From Caulobacter sp. NIBR2454 (GTDB taxonomy: Bacteria > Pseudomonadota > Alphaproteobacteria > Caulobacterales > Caulobacteraceae): a stretch of 64,000 bases of DNA. The stretch spans positions 682,001 through 746,000 of the forward strand of contig NZ_CP114871.1 of assembly GCF_027474405.1 (NCBI RefSeq), read 5' to 3'. The notes under the pieces are model-generated. The model worked only from the letters and a program-made list of their open reading frames with translations, had not been told where the DNA came from and did no database searches. Of the stretch, positions 41,831-50,019 are shown one piece after another. Both the position numbers and the translations under genes were made by a program. Positions within the stretch are counted from its first letter, which is position 1. The number at the start of each line of letters is the position of its first letter.

Positions 41831-43462
41831 ATGGCGCAAGGGCGCAAGCACGGGATGGTGATCGGCGCGGCTTCGGCCGGCACCGTCTTCGAATGGTACG
41901 ATTTCTACCTTTACGGCTCGCTGGCCACCTACATCACCAAGCACTTCTTCTCGGGGGTGAACGAGACCACGGGCTACATCTTCGCCCTGCTCGCCTTCGC
42001 GGCGGGGTTCGCGGTCCGGCCGCTGGGCGCCATCGTCTTCGGGCGCCTGGGCGACCTGTGGGGGCGCAAGAACACCTTCCTCGTCACCATGCTGCTCATG
42101 GGCGGCTCGACCTTCGCGGTCGGCCTGCTGCCCAGCTATGAGACCATTGGCGTGGCCGCGCCCATCCTGCTGGTGCTGATGCGCCTGCTGCAGGGCTTGG
42201 CCCTGGGCGGCGAGTACGGCGGGGCCGCGACCTATGTAGCCGAGCATGCGCCCCCCGGGCGGCGCGGCCTCTACACCAGCTTCATTCAGACCACGGCGAC
42301 GCTCGGCCTGTTCCTGAGCCTGGCGGTGATCCTCCTGGTTCGCGGCCAGACCGGCGAGGAAGCCTTCTCCGAGTGGGGCTGGCGCGCGCCGTTCCTGATC
42401 TCGGTTGTGCTGCTGGGCCTGTCCCTGTGGATCCGCCTGCAACTCAATGAGAGCCCGATCTTCCAGAAGATGGTCGATGAGGGAAAGACCTCCAAGCAGC
42501 CCCTGACGGACGCCTTCGGCAAGTGGTCGAACCTCAAGCTGGTGATCTTCGCCCTGCTGGGCCTGACCGCCGGCCAGGCGGTGGTTTGGTATACGGGCCA
42601 GTTCTACGCTCTGTTCTTCCTGGAGAAGGTGCTCAAGGTCGACGGCGCCCTGACCAACACCCTGATCGCCATCTCCCTGCTGCTGGGCACGCCGTTCTTC
42701 ATCGTCTTCGGCTGGCTGTCGGACAAGATCGGACGAAAGCCGGTGATTCTGACCGGCTGTCTGCTGGCGGCGGTGCTGTACTTCCCGCTGTTCAAGACCC
42801 TGACCGCCGCCGCCAATCCAGAGCTGGCCGCCGCCAGCCAGCGGGCGCCGGTGACCGTGATCGCCGATCCGAACGAATGCGCCTTCCAGTTCGACCCGGT
42901 GGGCAAGACTGCCTTCACCACCTCCTGCGACGTGGCCAAGTCGGCCCTGGCCTCGGCGGGCGTCTCCTATGAGAACCGCGCCGCGCCGGCGGGGGAGATC
43001 GCCAGCGTCGAGATCGGCGGCGTCAGCGTCCCCTCGTTCCGGGGCGAGGCTTTGGACAAGGCGGCCTTCACCGCCGAGCAGGCCGCTTGGCGCAAGACCC
43101 TCAGCGCCGAGCTCCTCAGCGCCGGCTATCCGGCCAAGGCCGACTCGGACAAGGTCAATAAGCCGCTGGTGGTCGGGGTGCTGTTCGTCCTCGTCCTGCT
43201 GGTGACCATGGTCTACGGACCCATCGCCGCCGCCCTGGTGGAGATGTTCCCGGCGCGGATTCGCTACACCTCCATGTCGCTGCCCTATCACCTCGGCAAT
43301 GGCTGGTTCGGGGGCTTCCTGCCGACCACGGCCTTCGCCATGTCGGCGGCCACGGGGAATATCTATTTCGGCCTGTGGTACCCGGTGACCATCGCCGCCG
43401 CCACGGTCGTCATCGGCGCCTTCTTCGTTCAGGAGATGCGCGGCGCCCACGTGGACGACTGA
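41831..43462 (+). CDS. MFS transporter, metabolite:H+ symporter (MHS) type, with a large soluble loop
   Basis: Twelve-helix MFS importer of 543 residues, related to ProP/ShiA/KgtP-type organic acid and osmolyte symporters. It shows TVFEWYDFYLYGSLA, GRLGDLWGRKN, LQGLALGGEYGGAATYVAEHA and WRAPFLISV. Between TM9 and TM10 (about 325-445) it has a ~120-residue hydrophilic insertion with two cysteines (NECAFQFD, TTSCDVAK). Substrate unknown. Its stop is 48 bases from the bufC end; the genes converge. Confidence 0.85.
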   Translation: MAQGRKHGMVIGAASAGTVFEWYDFYLYGSLATYITKHFFSGVNETTGYIFALLAFAAGFAVRPLGAIVFGRLGDLWGRKNTFLVTMLLMGGSTFAVGLLPSYETIGVAAPILLVLMRLLQGLALGGEYGGAATYVAEHAPPGRRGLYTSFIQTTATLGLFLSLAVILLVRGQTGEEAFSEWGWRAPFLISVVLLGLSLWIRLQLNESPIFQKMVDEGKTSKQPLTDAFGKWSNLKLVIFALLGLTAGQAVVWYTGQFYALFFLEKVLKVDGALTNTLIAISLLLGTPFFIVFGWLSDKIGRKPVILTGCLLAAVLYFPLFKTLTAAANPELAAASQRAPVTVIADPNECAFQFDPVGKTAFTTSCDVAKSALASAGVSYENRAAPAGEIASVEIGGVSVPSFRGEALDKAAFTAEQAAWRKTLSAELLSAGYPAKADSDKVNKPLVVGVLFVLVLLVTMVYGPIAAALVEMFPARIRYTSMSLPYHLGNGWFGGFLPTTAFAMSAATGNIYFGLWYPVTIAAATVVIGAFFVQEMRGAHVDD

Positions 43463-43509
43463 GCCGCTGAGCAAACTCGCGGGCGGCGGTCGAGCCGTCG
43501 CCCGCAAAT

Positions 43510-44262
43510 CTATCTAAGGCTGGCGAAAGCCCCCGCCGCGATCAGGCCGGCGAAGATTTGCGAAAGGTCGGCGTCCGCGTGGCGCGCCAGGGTCTCGGCC
43601 ATGGCCCGGTGCAGTTGCAGTCCGCCATGGCACGCCTCCAGGAAGGTCACGGCGGCGGGCGATATCAGCCGCGTCTCCACCGTCGCCCGTGGGCGCGCGA
43701 TCAGCACGGCCTGGGGCGCGTCGGCGATCTCAAGTTCCGCCTGGCCCGCGCGGCTGGCCAGCCACAGCCCCGGCAGGCCATGCTCGAAGCTGGCCCAACG
43801 TAGGGCGGGGTGCAGCCGCACCCGCGCGAAGGGCAGGCGCGCTGGCGGGATCACCGCGATGTCGCAGGCGTTCAGGGGCGAATAGTCCGCCGCCAGATGC
43901 GCCTCGGTCCACAGACGATCCAGCCGGGCGATTCCCGGCAGATAGGGCAGCTCCGCCGCGGGCCCAAACCCGGCCAGCCAGTCGGCGAAGCCTTCGCCAT
44001 AGGCTGACAAGCTCGGCTGGCGCGGCGGGTGGTCGGCCGCGAAACGCGCCGCCGCCGCCCGGAACCAGTCCTCCCCCACGATCTGGACCACGACGGGATA
44101 GTTGGCGGCCAGGGCGTCGATCGCCGCCGTCGCGATGGTGTTGCGATAGACGCTCAGCCCGGGCGCCTCGTCCACCAGCCAAGGCGCCAGGCCCGCGGCG
44201 TCGCCGGCGATGGCGCCGGTGAAGGCGTCCTGAAAGGCGGTCAGGTTATTCAACGCAGGCAT
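43510..44262 (-). CDS. bufC: BufC: DUF2063 partner of the bufferin maturation enzyme
   Basis: A 250-residue protein of the DUF2063 family. The N-terminal region (LTAFQDAFTGAIAGDA, LSVYRNTIATAAIDALAANYP) and the VGEDWFRAAAARFAADHPPRQP motif are typical. In bufferin operons this protein supports the MNIO enzyme BufB as a recruitment partner for the precursor. Its start overlaps the bufB end by 17 bases. It is the last gene of the operon bufA-bufB-bufC. Confidence 0.85.
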   Translation of the reverse strand: MPALNNLTAFQDAFTGAIAGDAAGLAPWLVDEAPGLSVYRNTIATAAIDALAANYPVVVQIVGEDWFRAAAARFAADHPPRQPSLSAYGEGFADWLAGFGPAAELPYLPGIARLDRLWTEAHLAADYSPLNACDIAVIPPARLPFARVRLHPALRWASFEHGLPGLWLASRAGQAELEIADAPQAVLIARPRATVETRLISPAAVTFLEACHGGLQLHRAMAETLARHADADLSQIFAGLIAAGAFASLR

Positions 44263-45094
44263 GGGCGTCCTTCCGGGCGTTTTGCAGGACCGCGTCCGCG
44301 ATATCGCGCTCGGCCATCAGTTCGGAAAATTCAGGGACGGCGTCGTCGCGCTCGATCAGGGTCGGGCGCGGACCGATGCGGTCGATGAGCCGGCGGTACA
44401 AAGCCCAGACCTCCGGCGCGACCGGCGCGCCGTGGGTGTCGATGAGCAGGGCGCGGCCAAGACGCTCGTCCTCGGCATGGCCGGCCAGGTGAATCTCCCC
44501 GATCGCCTGTGCGGGCACGGCGTCGATATAGGCGTTCGCATCGCCCCCCAGGTTGCGGCAGGTGACGAAGACGTTGTTCACGTCCAGCAGCAGGCCGCAG
44601 CCGGTACGGCGGACCAGCTCGGCCAGGAACTCCGCCTCGCCGATCTCGTGACCGTTCAGCTCCAGATAAAGCGACGGGTTCTCGATCAGCACCTGGCGGC
44701 CCAGGGCCGTCTGCATGGCGTCGATGTTGTCGGCGATGCGGGCCAGGGCCTTGGCCGTGCGGGGAAAGGGCAGCAGGTCCGGGTGATAGGCGCCCCGATG
44801 GGTTGACCAGGCGAGATGCTCGGAAACCAGAAAGGGTTCGAAGCGGTCGATGAGCGCGCGCAGCGCCTTCAGGTGCCGGCGATCTGGCCGCGTGTGACCG
44901 GCCAGGGAAAGGCCCACCCCGTGGAGAGACAAGGGGTGGGCCTCCCGGATGGCGGTCAGCCAGGCCAGCCGGGGACCGCCGTCGCACAGGTAGTTCTCGG
45001 GATGCGCCTCGAACCACAGGCCAGCCGCCGGACACGCGACCGCGTCCTCATAGTGCGGGGGCTTGAGGCCCAGTCCGGCGGTGGCTTGCGTCAT
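44246..45094 (-). CDS. bufB: BufB: multinuclear non-heme iron oxidase (DUF692)
   Basis: MNIO-family TIM-barrel enzyme that modifies Cys residues of the bufferin precursor to thiooxazoles. The 282-residue protein shows the family ligand set: FEAHPENYL, SLHGVGLSLAG, FLVSEHLAWS, VLIENPSLYL, LLDVNNVFVTC, EIHLAGHAED and LLIDTHGAPV. These His/Glu/Asp residues bind two or three irons in characterised members (MbnB, TglH). Between bufA (24 bases) and bufC (overlap), so the enzyme is co-expressed with its substrate. Confidence 0.9.
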   Translation of the reverse strand: MTQATAGLGLKPPHYEDAVACPAAGLWFEAHPENYLCDGGPRLAWLTAIREAHPLSLHGVGLSLAGHTRPDRRHLKALRALIDRFEPFLVSEHLAWSTHRGAYHPDLLPFPRTAKALARIADNIDAMQTALGRQVLIENPSLYLELNGHEIGEAEFLAELVRRTGCGLLLDVNNVFVTCRNLGGDANAYIDAVPAQAIGEIHLAGHAEDERLGRALLIDTHGAPVAPEVWALYRRLIDRIGPRPTLIERDDAVPEFSELMAERDIADAVLQNARKDAHACVE

Positions 45095-45117
45095 GGCCGC
45101 GATCCCTCAGCCGTGGC

Positions 45118-45399
45118 TCAGGTCTTTGCCGTGGGCTTGGGCGTCAGCGAGCCCATGCCCTTGGGGGTCTTGATCGAGGTGCAGGTGCCCTTGGCGACGT
45201 ATTTCCAGGCGTCGCCCTGGTAGTCGACCTTGGACGTCGCGCCGCAGCTGGTGCCGGGCCCGGCGCCGCAGTCATTCTCGCCGGCCTTGGCGATGCCGTA
45301 GCACTTCTCCTGGTTCGGCTTGGCTTCCACGTGGGTGGCGGCCTGGGCGACGCCGGCGCTGAGGACGACGGCCGCGGCGAGGACGAAGGAGGTTTTCAT
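45118..45399 (-). CDS. bufA: Bufferin precursor peptide BufA (RiPP)
   Basis: Secreted 93-residue copper-binding RiPP precursor. From ATG 45399 it has a signal peptide with cleavage after AQA (about residue 20). The mature part holds four cysteines at 33, 44, 52 and 73 in the bufferin pattern: [35 protein letters not shown] and KGTC. In characterised bufferins the two central Cys are converted to thiooxazoles and chelate copper. Upstream at 45457-45486 is a TGTAAC-N16-CGAACTAG promoter shared with sigF. The C-terminus after Cys73 is a Thr/Pro/Lys tail. Confidence 0.9.
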   Translation of the reverse strand: MKTSFVLAAAVVLSAGVAQAATHVEAKPNQEKCYGIAKAGENDCGAGPGTSCGATSKVDYQGDAWKYVAKGTCTSIKTPKGMGSLTPKPTAKT

Positions 45400-45456
45400 G
45401 GAGCGTTCCTTGCGAGCCAAGCTTTCGCCGACGATCGGCATGCTCGGTCTGCAGGG

Positions 45457-45486
45457 CTAGTTCGGCGGGCGACGAGAACCGTTACA
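45457..45486 (-). promoter_or_regulatory. SigF-type promoter of bufABC
   Basis: On the minus strand TGTAAC (45486-45481) and, 16 bases later, CGAACTAG (45464-45457). The same arrangement precedes the XRE gene at 45936-45965. Transcription would start about 50 bases before bufA, so the operon has a normal leader. Confidence 0.7.
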
Positions 45487-45595
45487 GACGTGCTCGATAT
45501 TTTTCGAAATGGCGCAAGATCAATCAAATCAATGGGTAGCGCCCGCCGATGGCCTGCCAGCGGCGGTTCAGAACGGGTAGGTTTTAGCCGCGCGC

Positions 45596-45874
45596 CTAAA
45601 GGCCGGCGCGGCGCAGCAGTTCCGAGGCGGGCATGCCCAGGGCGTCGGCGACCCGCAGGACATTCAGGATCGTCACATTGCTCTTTCCGCGCTCAAGCCG
45701 GCTCATATGCGCCCGATCGATGCCGGTGGCGTTGGCCAGCCGCTCCTGGGTGATCAGGGTCGGGCCGTCGCCTTCCTGGCGGGCGCGGGCGATGACCTTG
45801 CCCAGCTTTTCCAGACGACCTTCGCCGTCCTGTTTTTGAGAAATGCGCGCGGTGACGGCTTGCGTCGTGTTCAT
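45596..45874 (-). CDS. XRE-family transcriptional regulator
   Basis: A 92-residue Cro/C1-type helix-turn-helix protein. The HTH core is TQERLANATGIDRAHMSRLERGKSNVTILNVLRVADALGM (about 42-80), preceded by a helical tail of 35 residues. It lies between sigF and bufA, under a sigF-type promoter, in the same orientation as bufA. It may repress or fine-tune the metal-stress genes; direct targets are unknown. Confidence 0.85.
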   Translation of the reverse strand: MNTTQAVTARISQKQDGEGRLEKLGKVIARARQEGDGPTLITQERLANATGIDRAHMSRLERGKSNVTILNVLRVADALGMPASELLRRAGL

Positions 45875-45935
45875 CGAGCGATCCTTTTACGCGCCGCGCG
45901 GCAGCCGACCATCGACTGCGCCACCCGGCAGAGAG

Positions 45936-45965
45936 CTAGTTCGCCGTCAGCCGTGAAGCGTTACA
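45936..45965 (-). promoter_or_regulatory. SigF-type promoter of the XRE gene
   Basis: Minus-strand TGTAAC (45965-45960) and CGAACTAG (45943-45936) with the same 16-base spacing as the bufA promoter. It ends 62 bases before the XRE start. Near-identical elements in front of two neighbouring genes argue against chance. Confidence 0.7.
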
Positions 45966-46143
45966 GCGATGTCCTAAAAAACGCAGGGAGCAGCAGCCGG
46001 CGTCGCGAAGCGCGAGGCTGCGCCGCCCGTCGATCCCCGTTGGAATGCAAGGCTAGGCGTCCGTCGCGACGGCTCGATATCTGGATTTTAAGGGCGCCGG
46101 CGTTCGGTGACCGAAGTTTCGCTGCCGTTTATCCAGACCCGGC

Positions 46144-46174
46144 TGTAACCTTCCGCCGGGATGGTGCGGACTAG
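46144..46174 (+). promoter_or_regulatory. SigF autoregulated promoter
   Basis: TGTAAC (46144-46149), 17 bases, CGGACTAG (46167-46174), one position different in spacing and -10 from the bufA and XRE promoters. The sigF GTG at 46183 is only 8 bases beyond the -10, so the transcript would be leaderless or nearly so. Confidence 0.6.
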
Positions 46175-46182
46175 AGGTCTGC

Positions 46183-46722
46183 GTGGACGCTAGTGAATTT
46201 GTCTTGAAGGGGCTTATGCAGCGGGGACTGGACGGTGACGCCCAGGCCTATAGGCGGCTGCTCGCCTTGTTGTCAGACCGGCTTCGACTCTACTTCGCCC
46301 GTCGTATGGGCGAGGCTCGCGACGATGTGGAGGATCTGGTGCAGGAGACCTTGCTGGCGGCGCACACCCGACGCTCGACCTATGACCGCAGCCAGCCGCT
46401 GACGCCGTGGATCTATGCGCTGGCGCGTTACAAGCTTATCGACCATTGGCGCCGCCACCGCGTGCGCGCCCACCTGCCTATTGAGGACTATGCCGAATTC
46501 CTTGCCGCCGAGACCGGCGATCCTACCGCGGCCAGCGATCTGGACCGCGTGATGGCCGATCTGCCCGAACAACATCAACGCCTGGTGCGGGATGTGAAGG
46601 TCGATGGTCTCAGCCTGGCCGAGGCCGGCGCACGCGCGCGGCTCAGCGAAGGGGCGGCCAAGGTCGCCCTGCATCGGGCGATGAAGCGCCTGACCGAAAA
46701 GGTGCGCGGCCGTGCTGACTGA
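46183..46722 (+). CDS. sigF: ECF sigma factor SigF
   Basis: Extracytoplasmic-function sigma factor of 179 residues; in Caulobacter SigF responds to chromate, cadmium and copper. Region 2 runs from about 25 to 90, with DDVEDLVQETLLAAHTRRSTYDRS and LTPWIYALARYKLIDHWRR. Region 4 is at about 125-175 (LPEQHQRLVRDVKVDGLSLA, LSEGAAKVALHRAMKRL). GTG 46183 is chosen because KGLMQRGLDGDAQAYRRLLALL is conserved; ATG 46216 is an alternative. It overlaps nrsF by 11 bases. Its promoter matches those of bufA and the XRE gene. Confidence 0.88.
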   Translation: MDASEFVLKGLMQRGLDGDAQAYRRLLALLSDRLRLYFARRMGEARDDVEDLVQETLLAAHTRRSTYDRSQPLTPWIYALARYKLIDHWRRHRVRAHLPIEDYAEFLAAETGDPTAASDLDRVMADLPEQHQRLVRDVKVDGLSLAEAGARARLSEGAAKVALHRAMKRLTEKVRGRAD

Positions 46723-47353
46723 CGACCTTCTCGACGCCATGGCGGCCGACCTGAAGCCGACGCCGAAGGGCGCCTTGCAGCGCCGCCTCGGACTCGCCGG
46801 CTTCGTGGGCGGCCTCGGCTCCCTGGCGCTGGTGCTATGCCTGTTGGGTCTGCGCGGCGACCTGATCGAGGCCATGGGCGGCGCCTTCATCTGGGTGAAG
46901 GCCGGCTACACCGTCATGATCGCCGCCGTCGCCTTCTGGGCTTGCCTTCAGCTTTCGCGCCCGGAAGGGCGCGCCCGGTCGGCGCCTGTCATCGCAGCGC
47001 TGCTTGCGGTCGCGTTCGCGGCGGCCGCCGGCATGGAGCTGATAAGCGCTGACGCCAGCCATCGCGCCCACATGGTCCATGGCAATTCCTTCAGCTATTG
47101 CCTCACCGCCATCGTGACCCTCAGCATGCCGGTCCAGGTGGCGATGCTGCTGGTCATGCGCGGGTTCGCTCCGACACGGCCGGGTGCGGCGGGCCTCGCC
47201 GCCGGCGTGTTCAGCGGCGCCGTGGCGGCCACGGTCTATGGCCTGTCCTGCGCCGAGAGCACGGCGACCTTCGTGGCCACCTGGTACACCCTGGGCATGG
47301 TGCTCAGCGGCGCCATGGGGGCGGCCGCCGGTCGCTGGATTCTGAAGTGGTGA
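46712..47353 (+). CDS. nrsF: Membrane anti-sigma factor NrsF (DUF1109)
   Basis: Inner-membrane sensor and anti-sigma partner of SigF, 213 residues. Six hydrophobic segments are visible (LAGFVGGLGSLALVLCLLGL; VMIAAVAFWACLQL; VIAALLAVAFAAAAGM; LTAIVTLSMPVQVAMLLVM; LAAGVFSGAVAATVYGL; TLGMVLSGAMGAAAG). Cys130 (SFSYCLTA) and Cys180 (YGLSCAEST) correspond to the conserved pair needed for metal sensing in C. crescentus NrsF. GTG 46712 overlaps the sigF end, so the two are translated together. A strong terminator follows. Confidence 0.9.
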   Translation: MLTDDLLDAMAADLKPTPKGALQRRLGLAGFVGGLGSLALVLCLLGLRGDLIEAMGGAFIWVKAGYTVMIAAVAFWACLQLSRPEGRARSAPVIAALLAVAFAAAAGMELISADASHRAHMVHGNSFSYCLTAIVTLSMPVQVAMLLVMRGFAPTRPGAAGLAAGVFSGAVAATVYGLSCAESTATFVATWYTLGMVLSGAMGAAAGRWILKW

Positions 47354-47384
47354 TTGTGGTCGTCGCCGCGCGCTAGCGGCGGTC

Positions 47385-47415
47385 GCCTGGGTCCGGCGAC
47401 CCGGACCCAGGCTTT
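47385..47415. terminator. Bidirectional terminator between nrsF and fba
   Basis: Twelve-base perfect stem GCCTGGGTCCGG (47385-47396) and CCGGACCCAGGC (47401-47412), loop CGAC, followed by TTT. It closes both the sigF-nrsF and the fba transcripts, which converge here. Confidence 0.8.
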
Positions 47416-47420
47416 CGCGA

Positions 47421-48512
47421 TCAGGCCGCGGCGCTGGCTGTCTTGAGCGCGCCGATCTTCGGGGCCAGTTCACCCGTCAGGTAGCGCTTGGCCATGTTGG
47501 CGGTGGACAGGGCCCGGATGCGCGAGGCGTGGCCGGCGGCTCCGAACTCTTCGTAGCGCTGCTGGCAGACCTTGCGCATGGCGTCCTTGGCCGGCTTCAG
47601 ATAGGCGCGCGGGTCGAACTCCTGCGGCTTCTCGATCAGCAGTTTGCGGACGGCGCCGGTGATGGCCATGCGGTTGTCGGTGTCCACATTGACCTTGCGC
47701 ACGCCGTGCTTGATGCCGCGCTGGATTTCCTCGACCGGCACGCCCCAGGTCTGGGGCATCTGGCCGCCGTACTGGTTGATGATGTCCTGCAGGTCCTGCG
47801 GCACCGAAGACGAGCCGTGCATCACCAGGTGGGTGTTGGGCAGGCGGCGGTGGATCTCCTCGATCACGTTCATGGCCAGGACGTCGCCGTCCGGCTTGCG
47901 CGTGAACTTGTAGGCCCCGTGGCTGGTGCCCATGGCGATGGCCAGGGCGTCGACGCCGGTCTTCTGCACGAAGTCCACGGCCTGGTCCGGATCGGTCAGC
48001 AGCTCGTCATGCGACAGCTTGCCCTCGAAGCCGTGGCCATCCTCGGCCTCGCCCATGCCGGTCTCCAGCGAGCCCAGAACGCCCAGCTCGCCCTCGACCG
48101 AGACGCCGCAGGCATGGGCCATCTCGACCACCCGGCGGGTGACCTCGACGTTGTACTCGTAGGAGGCCGGGGTCTTGGCGTCCTCCATCAGCGAGCCGTC
48201 CATCATCACCGAGGTGAAGCCGTACTGGATCGCCGTGGCGCAGGTCGCCGGGCCGTTGCCGTGGTCCTGGTGCATGCACACCGGAATGTGCGGATAGAGC
48301 TCCACCAGCCCGTCGATCAGCCGGGTCAGGATGATGTCGTTGGCGTAGTTCCGCGCCCCACGGCTGGCCTGGATGATGACCGGCGCGTCGACGGCGTCGG
48401 CGGCCTCCATGATGGCCAGGCCCTGCTCCATGTTGTTGATGTTGAAGGCCGGCAGGCCATAGCCGTCCTCAGCCGCGTGATCGAGCAGCTGTCTGAGGGT
48501 GATCCTCGCCAA
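47421..48512 (-). CDS. fba: Class II fructose-bisphosphate aldolase
   Basis: Zn2+-dependent aldolase of glycolysis and gluconeogenesis. The 363-residue protein is the CbbA/Calvin-type class II form: [54 protein letters not shown] and GTSHGAYKF. Also visible is [19 protein letters not shown] with [19 protein letters not shown] start at 48512 with GGAG upstream. Downstream of pgk and gap in one glycolytic block. Confidence 0.95.
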   Translation of the reverse strand: MARITLRQLLDHAAEDGYGLPAFNINNMEQGLAIMEAADAVDAPVIIQASRGARNYANDIILTRLIDGLVELYPHIPVCMHQDHGNGPATCATAIQYGFTSVMMDGSLMEDAKTPASYEYNVEVTRRVVEMAHACGVSVEGELGVLGSLETGMGEAEDGHGFEGKLSHDELLTDPDQAVDFVQKTGVDALAIAMGTSHGAYKFTRKPDGDVLAMNVIEEIHRRLPNTHLVMHGSSSVPQDLQDIINQYGGQMPQTWGVPVEEIQRGIKHGVRKVNVDTDNRMAITGAVRKLLIEKPQEFDPRAYLKPAKDAMRKVCQQRYEEFGAAGHASRIRALSTANMAKRYLTGELAPKIGALKTASAAA

Positions 48513-48572
48513 GTCCGTATCTCCGTCTGCGTGTGTCTTTTTTGTTTTTGGTCGTCTTGTTCTTGTACCGGC

Positions 48573-49766
48573 TTAGCCGACTTCGAGAGCCGCGACCCCC
48601 GGCAGGGTCTTGCCTTCCATCCACTCCAGGAACGCGCCGCCAGCGGTCGACACGAAGGTCAGATCCGCCGCGACTCCCGCGTGGTTCAGCGCCGACACCG
48701 TATCACCGCCGCCCGCAACCGCCACGATCTTCCCCGCCTTGGCGAGTTGAGCGGCATGTTTCGCCGCTTTTACGGTCGCTTCGTCGAACGGAGGGACCTC
48801 GAAAACGCCAAGCGGGCCATTCCAGATCAGGGTCTTGGACCCATCCATGGCGGCCAGCAGGATTTTGGTGGTTTGCGGGCCTGCGTCGAAGATCTTGTCG
48901 TCAGCCTTAACCTCGTTCAGCGCGCGGACCTCGCCCTTGGTTCCTGGCTTCAGGTCCTGAGCCACGACCACGTCCACCGGCAGCAGCAGCTCGCAGCCGC
49001 TTTCCTTGGCCTTTGCCATGATCTCGCGTGCGGTGTCGGCCAGGTCTTTCTCGCAGAGAGACGCGCCGATTTCGTGGCCTTGAGCGAACAGGAAGGTGTT
49101 GGCCATACCGCCGCCGATGGACAGCTTGTCCAGCTTGGCCACCAGGTTCGACAACAGGTCCAGCTTGGTCGAAACCTTCGATCCGCCGACGATGCCAACC
49201 ACTGGGCGCTGCGGGTTGCCGAGGGCGGCGTCCAGGGCCTCCAGCTCGCGCTGCATGGCCAGGCCCGGATAGGCCGGCAGGTTGCGCGCCACCCCTTCGG
49301 TCGAGGCGTGGGCGCGGTGCGCGGCCGAGAAGGCGTCGTTGACGTACAGGTCGCCCAGGGCCGCCAGGGCCTCGGCGAACGCCGGGTCGTTCTTTTCCTC
49401 GCCCGCATGGAAGCGGACGTTCTCCAGCAGGGCGACGCCGCCCGGCTCCAGGGCGTCGATCACCGCCTTGGCCTCGTCGCCGATGCAGTCGTCGGCGAAG
49501 GCCACCGGCTGCTCCAGCAGCGCCGACAGCGGCTCGACGATGGGCTTGAGGCTCATCTCCGGCACGCGCTGGCCCTTGGGACGGTCGAAGTGCGCCAGCA
49601 ACGCCACCTTGGCGCCGCGCAGGCTCAGGGCATGGATCGTCGGCAGCGCCGCCCGCAGGCGGGTGTCGTCGGTGATCTTGCCGTCCTCCATCGGGACGTT
49701 GAAGTCCACGCGGACCAAGGCGGTCTTGCCTTCAAGATCGGCGTCGGCGAGCGGGCGGAAGGTCAT
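48573..49766 (-). CDS. pgk: Phosphoglycerate kinase
   Basis: Transfers phosphate from 1,3-bisphosphoglycerate to ADP. The 397-residue protein shows [55 protein letters not shown], and the C-terminal [19 protein letters not shown] with [13 protein letters not shown]. The interval between gap and pgk (49767-50019) holds a family-B repeat and the gap terminator, so pgk may have its own promoter. Confidence 0.96.
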   Translation of the reverse strand: MTFRPLADADLEGKTALVRVDFNVPMEDGKITDDTRLRAALPTIHALSLRGAKVALLAHFDRPKGQRVPEMSLKPIVEPLSALLEQPVAFADDCIGDEAKAVIDALEPGGVALLENVRFHAGEEKNDPAFAEALAALGDLYVNDAFSAAHRAHASTEGVARNLPAYPGLAMQRELEALDAALGNPQRPVVGIVGGSKVSTKLDLLSNLVAKLDKLSIGGGMANTFLFAQGHEIGASLCEKDLADTAREIMAKAKESGCELLLPVDVVVAQDLKPGTKGEVRALNEVKADDKIFDAGPQTTKILLAAMDGSKTLIWNGPLGVFEVPPFDEATVKAAKHAAQLAKAGKIVAVAGGGDTVSALNHAGVAADLTFVSTAGGAFLEWMEGKTLPGVAALEVG

Positions 49767-49981
49767 GTGGTATCCTTGTTCTCCCTTCTCCCCTCGTGGG
49801 AGAAGGTGGCTCGCGAAGCGAGACGGATGAGGGGGCTAGGTCCGCAACTCATCCTCTACCCGCTCATCCCGGCGAAGGCCGGGATCCAGATTCATCCAGA
49901 ACCTCAGCAGGGCTTCACCTGGGCCCCGGCCTTCGCCGGGGTGAGCGGCTGATTTAGCGCGAAACGAACTCAGCCATATGA
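49767..49981. other. Intergenic region between pgk and gap
   Basis: Contains several short hairpins at 49786-49837 (for example TCTCCCCTCGTGGGAGA and CTCGCGAAGCGAG), the family-B repeat at 49861-49948, and the gap terminator just beyond. A pgk promoter on the minus strand must lie here; I could not identify it. No gene is seen. Confidence 0.5.
49861..49948 (+). repeat. Intergenic repeat, family B, copy 2
   Basis: CCCGGCGAAGGCCGGG and CCCCGGCCTTCGCCGGGG hairpins joined by CAGATTCATCCAG and CTCAGCAGG, the same layout as 33251-33336. The two copies differ by only a few positions. Confidence 0.8.
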
Positions 49982-50009
49982 AAACACCCCGGATCGCGCC
50001 GGGGTGTTT
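49982..50009 (-). terminator. Rho-independent terminator of gap
   Basis: Eleven-base perfect stem AAACACCCCGG (49982-49992) and CCGGGGTGTTT (49999-50009), loop ATCGCG. Read on the minus strand it ends with TTTT, 11 bases after the gap stop. Confidence 0.85.
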
Positions 50010-50019
50010 GAAAGGGGTC

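Noticed and set aside
47529..49952. 807-codon plus-strand frame
   Set aside because: Runs opposite both fba and pgk, whose motifs are secure; length is due to GC bias.
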